9,839 nucleotides of DNA from positions 1 through 9,839 of the forward strand of contig JAEWDG010000304.1 in the NCBI GenBank assembly GCA_023390215.1. Reading direction: 5' to 3'. This DNA is from Bacteroidota bacterium (GTDB lineage: Bacteria > Bacteroidota > Bacteroidia > Chitinophagales > Chitinophagaceae). A program made the translations under genes and the position numbers. This document shows, piece after piece, positions 6,352-9,839 of this stretch (position 1 is the first letter of the stretch; every line of letters starts with the position of its first letter). The notes beneath the pieces are model-generated. The model made no database searches and was not told where the DNA came from. It saw only the letters and a list, made by a program, of their open reading frames with translations.

Positions 6352-7047
6352 ATGAACATTAAAAAGTACGCTGTAATCGTGGCTGGGGGAAACGGTGCCC
6401 GGATGCGTTCAACAACACCCAAACAATTTTTGCTGCTGAACGGCAAACCTGTTCTGTATTATACCCTCAAAGCGTTTATGGATGCCTTTGCGGATATTGA
6501 GATCATTCTGGTGTTGCCGGAAGAGCATATCGGAACGGGTCAGGAAATTATCGATGCGTATTTTGATTATAAAAATATTCGTTTAACCGTGGGTGGCAGA
6601 ACACGTTTTCATTCTGTACAAAACGGGTTGGCATTGGTTCAGGAAGACAGTGTGGTTTTTGTCCACGATGCCGTGAGATGTTTGATCTTACCGGATCTGA
6701 TCAGAGATTGCTATGAAGCAACTTTGAATTTCGGCTCCGCTGTTCCTGTGATCGCATGCAAAGACAGTGTAAGAATTCTTACCGAGGAAGGTAATGAAGC
6801 GCTCGAAAGAGATATTGTAAAACTTGTGCAAACGCCACAAACCTTCTATAGCAAGATCCTTTTACCCGCATACCAGATAGATTATAAAGATAAATTCACC
6901 GATGAAGCCACGGTAGTGGAGGCGTTCGGACTTAAAATTTATTTACTGGAAGGAGATGAAGACAATTTTAAGGTAACACATCCCACAGACCTGCTTCTTG
7001 CAGAACAGGTCATTGCTCAACGTCCATCTGAATCAACTGAGGGGTAG
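6352..7047 (+). CDS. ispD: 2-C-methyl-D-erythritol 4-phosphate cytidylyltransferase
   Basis: A 231-aa IspD, the third enzyme of the non-mevalonate (MEP) isoprenoid pathway. It joins CTP and methylerythritol 4-phosphate to give CDP-ME in the cytoplasm. Seen in order: the nucleotide-binding loop VAGGNGARMRSTTPKQFLLL (10-29, with R17 and K24 of the signature), GGRTRFHSVQNGL (81-93), VHDAVR (104-109, D106), R153 in ERDIVKLVQTPQTF, FTDEAT (182-187, T183) and DNFKVTHPTDLLLAE (204-218, K207). These match the CTP and MEP ligands known from the E. coli enzyme. The common HDAARP motif is HDAVRC here, a mild change next to but not in the catalytic set. The length is normal, with no IspF domain fused. 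It follows the asparaginase gene by 9 bp and precedes a membrane-protein gene by 23 bp, so translation may be linked. Confidence 0.93.
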   Translation: MNIKKYAVIVAGGNGARMRSTTPKQFLLLNGKPVLYYTLKAFMDAFADIEIILVLPEEHIGTGQEIIDAYFDYKNIRLTVGGRTRFHSVQNGLALVQEDSVVFVHDAVRCLILPDLIRDCYEATLNFGSAVPVIACKDSVRILTEEGNEALERDIVKLVQTPQTFYSKILLPAYQIDYKDKFTDEATVVEAFGLKIYLLEGDEDNFKVTHPTDLLLAEQVIAQRPSESTEG

Positions 7048-7070
7048 ATTATTTTTCCGACATTAGCTGA

Positions 7071-7568
7071 ATGGCTGAAAAACAGAAATTCGATCCGGAT
7101 GGCAGTTTCACCGTGCGTGAATCGCGTGCGACGAATTATGCGTTAGCCATTATTTTTCTTGTGATCTTTATTTCTTCGGTGTACACGGCGGATTTCAGTG
7201 CTTTCTCGGCGGGATCACCCAGTACGGTGGGGTTAATTGCGATAGTACCTGCAGTGCTGTTCTTTATAAAAGCAGGGAAACATAAATTGATCATGGAAGT
7301 TAATGCCAGCGGGTTTTTCTACCAGGGGAAACTTATCACAGACTGGCAGAATTTTATTTCAGTAAAATTTACGGAAGAGGAAAAGGCATTTCGAATTTCT
7401 GATAATTTTTTCCTTCTGATCGAGTATTTCAAACCCGGTGAGCCAACTTCCTTTGTCACAAAGATCGGCCTGGGAAACACCCAGGACAAATCAGAAGAGG
7501 AGATCATCGAAGCAGTAGAATTTTATCACGGGCGCTCGGGGTTTCATGCTTTGATCGCTGAAGAATAG
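7071..7568 (+). CDS. Uncharacterised two-helix membrane protein
   Basis: I do not recognise this 165-aa protein as a named family. It has a short charged N-terminus, a first hydrophobic helix at about residues 22-40, a serine/glycine-containing loop, a second helix at about 51-68 and a roughly 95-residue soluble C-terminal part. That part alternates short strand-like segments (KLIMEVNASGFFYQGKLI, FISVKF, FLLIEYF, SFVTKIGL) and ends in a helix (EEEIIEAVEFYHG). Two helices followed by a beta-rich domain containing a tryptophan and then a helix resembles bacterial PH-like membrane proteins, but this is fold-level inference only. It lies 23 bp after ispD and 41 bp before the TMEM175-type channel, so it may belong to either transcription unit. 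The ATG at 7071 is the first in frame after a stop-free leader and keeps the whole first helix. Confidence 0.8.
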   Translation: MAEKQKFDPDGSFTVRESRATNYALAIIFLVIFISSVYTADFSAFSAGSPSTVGLIAIVPAVLFFIKAGKHKLIMEVNASGFFYQGKLITDWQNFISVKFTEEEKAFRISDNFFLLIEYFKPGEPTSFVTKIGLGNTQDKSEEEIIEAVEFYHGRSGFHALIAEE

Positions 7569-7609
7569 TTCCTCAAATTTTTTTATCTTCCTGTTTCAAA
7601 GCATTGTTT

Positions 7610-8323
7610 ATGAGTACCGAAGCAGAAGATATGGTTTCACGTGAAGAGATCAAATCTGAATTCCAGGTTGAACGTATGATCTTGTTCAGTGATGCAGTGT
7701 TCGCGATTGTTATCACGCTCATGGCTATAGAAATCCGCATTCCTGAAGCAGCAGGACATATGGAAGATGACCGGCTTGTAGTTGAATTGAAACACTTGTT
7801 CCCGGTGATCGCTGCTTATTTGGTGAGCTTCGTGTTTATCGGCGTAATCTGGTTTCAGCACCTTAAAATATTCAGTATTGTAAAATCTTACGACAAGGGG
7901 TTGGTGTTTCGCAATATGGCATTATTGTTTTTCATTGGGCTTTTCCCTTTCAGCGCATCGGTAATTACCCGGCAAAAAGGAACATCGATATCCTTCTTCA
8001 TCTATTTATCTGTGATACTTGCCTGTATTTACGCTCAGTATTTCCTGCTGCGTTATCTCGTGAAACAGAAACCGGAGCTTTGTGTAACATCCGGAATGAC
8101 TGAACAAAAGGAATCGCTGAGGCAAAAAGGTACGATGGTGGTGATCTTTACGATTGTCTTGCTTGTGGCTGCTATTAGCTTTTATTTTGTAGATGACCAC
8201 GATCTTCGAAACCTGATCCCCTTTCTGCTTATACCAATGGTAGCCATTTACAGGCTGCAGGAACGGAAAAGAAAAAAGAAAGCGTCGATGGCATTAATAA
8301 AAGCTGAAATTGATCACGAATAA
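7610..8323 (+). CDS. TMEM175-family (DUF1211) potassium channel-like protein
   Basis: A 237-aa membrane protein with about six hydrophobic helices and the diagnostic first-helix signature of the TMEM175 family: E21-R22-M-I-L-F26-S27-D28 followed by seven residues and T36, that is R-x3-FSD-x7-T. Bacterial members have one six-helix repeat and assemble as tetramers around a pore lined by helix 1; animal proteins carry two repeats. Later helices cover about 65-85, 102-119, 126-149, 173-194 and 199-215, and a strongly basic segment (QERKRKKK, 217-224) follows on the probable cytoplasmic side. The start is set at ATG 7610; an in-frame TTG at 7604 adds only two residues. A potassium or other monovalent cation permeability is expected from the family, but the physiological role in bacteria is poorly known. 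Confidence 0.88.
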   Translation: MSTEAEDMVSREEIKSEFQVERMILFSDAVFAIVITLMAIEIRIPEAAGHMEDDRLVVELKHLFPVIAAYLVSFVFIGVIWFQHLKIFSIVKSYDKGLVFRNMALLFFIGLFPFSASVITRQKGTSISFFIYLSVILACIYAQYFLLRYLVKQKPELCVTSGMTEQKESLRQKGTMVVIFTIVLLVAAISFYFVDDHDLRNLIPFLLIPMVAIYRLQERKRKKKASMALIKAEIDHE

Positions 8324-8395
8324 AAAATTGATAAGCTATTTATCTGAAAATATTTTCGGTAACTATACATTTATGCATTAAAATTTCATCCACAA

Positions 8396-8791
8396 ATGAC
8401 GTATGAAATTGCTGCCTATCACAAAGCATTAAGCGCAGAAGAAGCGACGATCTGTGAACGTTTATACGGGATCATCTGCGAACAGCTTCCCGATGCTGAA
8501 CATAAGATCTGGCATCGTCATCCGGTTTGGTTCTTCAATGGAAATCCCGTTGTAGGTTATCATAAATTGAAAGCCGGCATAAGGGTTTTATTCTGGAGCG
8601 GCCAGTCTTTTGATGAAGCGAAGTTAAGACCAGAGGGTAGTTTTAAAGCTTCGGAAATTATCTATTCAGAACCCGCGCAGATCAAAATTACTGAACTAAA
8701 ACGCTGGTTGAAAAAATCCAGGTCGATTCAATGGGATTATAAAAATATTATTAAGCGAAAAGGTAAACTTGAGAAGCTCACGAAGTTCTGA
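8396..8791 (+). CDS. DUF1801 family protein
   Basis: A small cytoplasmic protein of 131 aa with the DUF1801 pattern: an N-terminal helix (about 14-31), then LPDAEHKIWHRHPVWFFNG (31-49), a glycine-rich strand pair (VVGYHKLKAGIRVLFWSG) and a basic C-terminal tail with KRWLKKSRS and repeated Lys/Arg. The usual motif in this family is an acidic P-D-A-E turn followed by a hydrophobic strand with P and F, both visible here. Function is unknown; the fold is related to YdhG/YjbR-like small alpha-beta proteins. It starts 72 bp after the channel gene. Its last 14 bp overlap the end of the convergent acyltransferase gene. The short ATG leader is AT-rich with no clear ribosome-binding site, as expected in Bacteroidota. 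Confidence 0.82.
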   Translation: MTYEIAAYHKALSAEEATICERLYGIICEQLPDAEHKIWHRHPVWFFNGNPVVGYHKLKAGIRVLFWSGQSFDEAKLRPEGSFKASEIIYSEPAQIKITELKRWLKKSRSIQWDYKNIIKRKGKLEKLTKF

Positions 8792-9692
8792 TCTGTTTTT
8801 TGAGCCATTTCAAAGGTCCAGGTAAATCGTTGATCTTAACTGTCGGAAAGGGTTGATTGGCTGTTGAGAATTTTTCATAGAAATATTTCACTCCTTCAAG
8901 ATCAGATCCTTCAAAATCAAACAACAATCCCGGGCCTGCGTATTCTGTAAATACCTGATCATACATAAAATAATTCGCCAGCTTAGTTCTGCCCGCGGGA
9001 AACAGGTTGCTTATAAGGTTATAAATTCGACGATTATCTTTCAGTAGTAAACAGGAGGCGAGCAGGTCATGCGCTTCATTGCGAACCTCTTTCATTATTA
9101 CCCTGCCATGTTCTTTCAGCATTAATGCGAGTTGAATGAAATTTTCATAATCATTTTCAGATACTGATGGAAAGCGACTGCCATATAGCTGTTGGTAATC
9201 TCTAACAATACCACGAACATCATCAGTATTCTGTATGTGCAAGCTGAATTTTTGCAGCCGTTTAAGTCTTTGGTCTATATATGTGTTGTATGTTTTGAAA
9301 GACAGATCACGCAGAAAATTGTTAAGGGTCCTTACTACTGGAAAAGCGCTCCCGGCACCATGCGCATAATTCAAATTAATCTCTGCGAACCTCGAGAAAT
9401 TTTTAACCTCGCTAAAAAACTCAGGTTCTATTACCTGTATATCATTTTTCCGGCTGAATATCCCTCCCTGCTGGCAAAATGCAGGTTGAAAAAGATAGCG
9501 TATTCCAAATTTCTCACGCCAACACAGCGGCATAACAGCTTCGTAGTCATCTTTTACTATTCCGAACCAATCCGCGCACAGATTGTCGAGATACATGGAT
9601 TCAGCGTATATCAATCCATTTGGAGAGGCATGTATGCATTGGTCCCATTTGGCTTTGTTGATCTGTTTTTGCGGAATGATCCTGATACGCAC
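8778..9692 (-). CDS. FemAB-like / GNAT-fold acyltransferase of unknown substrate
   Basis: A 304-aa soluble protein resembling FemAB-type double-GNAT aminoacyl/acyl transferases common in Bacteroidota. Supporting features are the N-terminal W-D-x-C-I element (16-20) with SPNGLIYAE (23-31), aromatic strands around 52-70, a second GNAT-like half (about 160-265) with KEVRNEAHDLLASCLLLKD and NYFMYDQVF, and the terminal block FDFEGSDLEGVKYFYEKFS (258-276), which matches the closing F-E-G-S element of this superfamily. The start is a GTG at 9690-9692; the next methionine is M33, too far inside. The GTG lies 2 nt after the stop of the upstream gene on the same strand, so the pair is probably one operon with coupled translation. 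The substrate cannot be assigned; cell-wall or polysaccharide modification is a family-based guess. Confidence 0.72.
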   Translation of the reverse strand: MRIRIIPQKQINKAKWDQCIHASPNGLIYAESMYLDNLCADWFGIVKDDYEAVMPLCWREKFGIRYLFQPAFCQQGGIFSRKNDIQVIEPEFFSEVKNFSRFAEINLNYAHGAGSAFPVVRTLNNFLRDLSFKTYNTYIDQRLKRLQKFSLHIQNTDDVRGIVRDYQQLYGSRFPSVSENDYENFIQLALMLKEHGRVIMKEVRNEAHDLLASCLLLKDNRRIYNLISNLFPAGRTKLANYFMYDQVFTEYAGPGLLFDFEGSDLEGVKYFYEKFSTANQPFPTVKINDLPGPLKWLKKQIRTS

Positions 9693-9694
9693 GG

Positions 9695-9839
9695 TTAAAA
9701 AGGACTGATGGAAAATAATTTATTCGGAGCCAGGTTTTGCAGATCGATACTAAATGAAATGTTCTTCAGAAATTTCTTTTGTACGATGGTGGAATTTACA
9801 TAATCCTTATATGGTTTGCTGTATAGCACAGGGAAATAG
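9695..9839 (-). CDS. Partial CDS of unknown function, C-terminal 47 codons
   Basis: The minus-strand frame is open from the right edge to a TAA at 9695-9697, giving 47 codons. It ends with the residues SIDLQNLAPNKLFSISPF. The composition (many Asn, Lys, Phe, Tyr, Ser and few rare residues) looks coding. The stop lies 2 nt before the GTG start of the FemAB-like gene, which supports a real upstream partner in one operon. The N-terminus is outside the window and the visible part has no motif I recognise, so no function is given. Confidence 0.65.
   Translation of the reverse strand, partial: YFPVLYSKPYKDYVNSTIVQKKFLKNISFSIDLQNLAPNKLFSISPF

Noticed and set aside
8346..8357. Perfect palindrome GAAAATATTTTC before the DUF1801 gene
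   Set aside because: A 12-bp AT-rich palindrome is likely by chance in such a leader, has no loop and no T-run, and nothing links it to regulation.
9192..9698. 168-aa plus-strand open frame
   Set aside because: It lies antisense to the FemAB-like gene, has no domain resemblance and a composition expected of a shadow frame.
1..9839. CRISPR arrays, tRNA or rRNA genes, insertion sequences, phage genes
   Set aside because: No regularly spaced repeats, cloverleaf-like sequences, transposase or integrase motifs were found on either strand.

Overview
The window looks like a chromosomal segment from a member of the Bacteroidota, most plausibly a free-living Chitinophagaceae-like or Cytophaga-like lineage. 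This rests on protein resemblance (RpoC C-terminus, AniA-like NirK, OmpH-like chaperone, FemAB-like transferase), on a lipoprotein N-terminus resembling the Bacteroidota surface-export signal, on AT-rich leaders without convincing Shine-Dalgarno sequences, and on moderate base composition. The species cannot be fixed from the sequence alone.

Layout. Bases 1-686 are the 3' end of rpoC, closed by a strong bidirectional terminator. Facing it on the minus strand is a lone copper nitrite reductase gene (798-1805) encoding a lipoprotein with all type 1 and type 2 copper ligands. A 278-bp divergent spacer (1806-2083) carries two inverted repeats. It separates nirK from a plus-strand series: an anchored OmpH/Skp-like protein (2084-2707), a terminator-like hairpin, a 12-helix APC-superfamily amino acid transporter (2759-4177), and a PfkB-family heptose-7-phosphate kinase (best start 4274, end 5269). 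After a small terminator and a second long hairpin comes a tight pair, isoaspartyl peptidase/asparaginase (5380-6342) and ispD (6352-7047). Then follow a two-helix protein of unknown function (7071-7568), a one-repeat TMEM175-type channel (7610-8323) and a DUF1801 protein (8396-8791). The last gene overlaps tail to tail with a minus-strand FemAB-like acyltransferase gene (8778-9692). That gene begins 2 nt after the stop of another minus-strand gene running off the right edge (9695-9839).

How the genes fit together. This is mostly housekeeping and envelope material: transcription (rpoC), outer-membrane protein and LPS biogenesis (OmpH-like, heptose kinase), isoprenoid precursors (ispD), and amino acid uptake and isopeptide turnover (APC, asparaginase). 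No CRISPR array, tRNA, rRNA, insertion sequence or phage gene is visible. The most interesting points are the nitrite reductase as a probable surface-exposed, methionine-rich lipoprotein standing alone beside rpoC, the paired dyads upstream of it, and a terminator-like hairpin ending 5 nt before a start codon. I do not see a clearly new multi-gene system.
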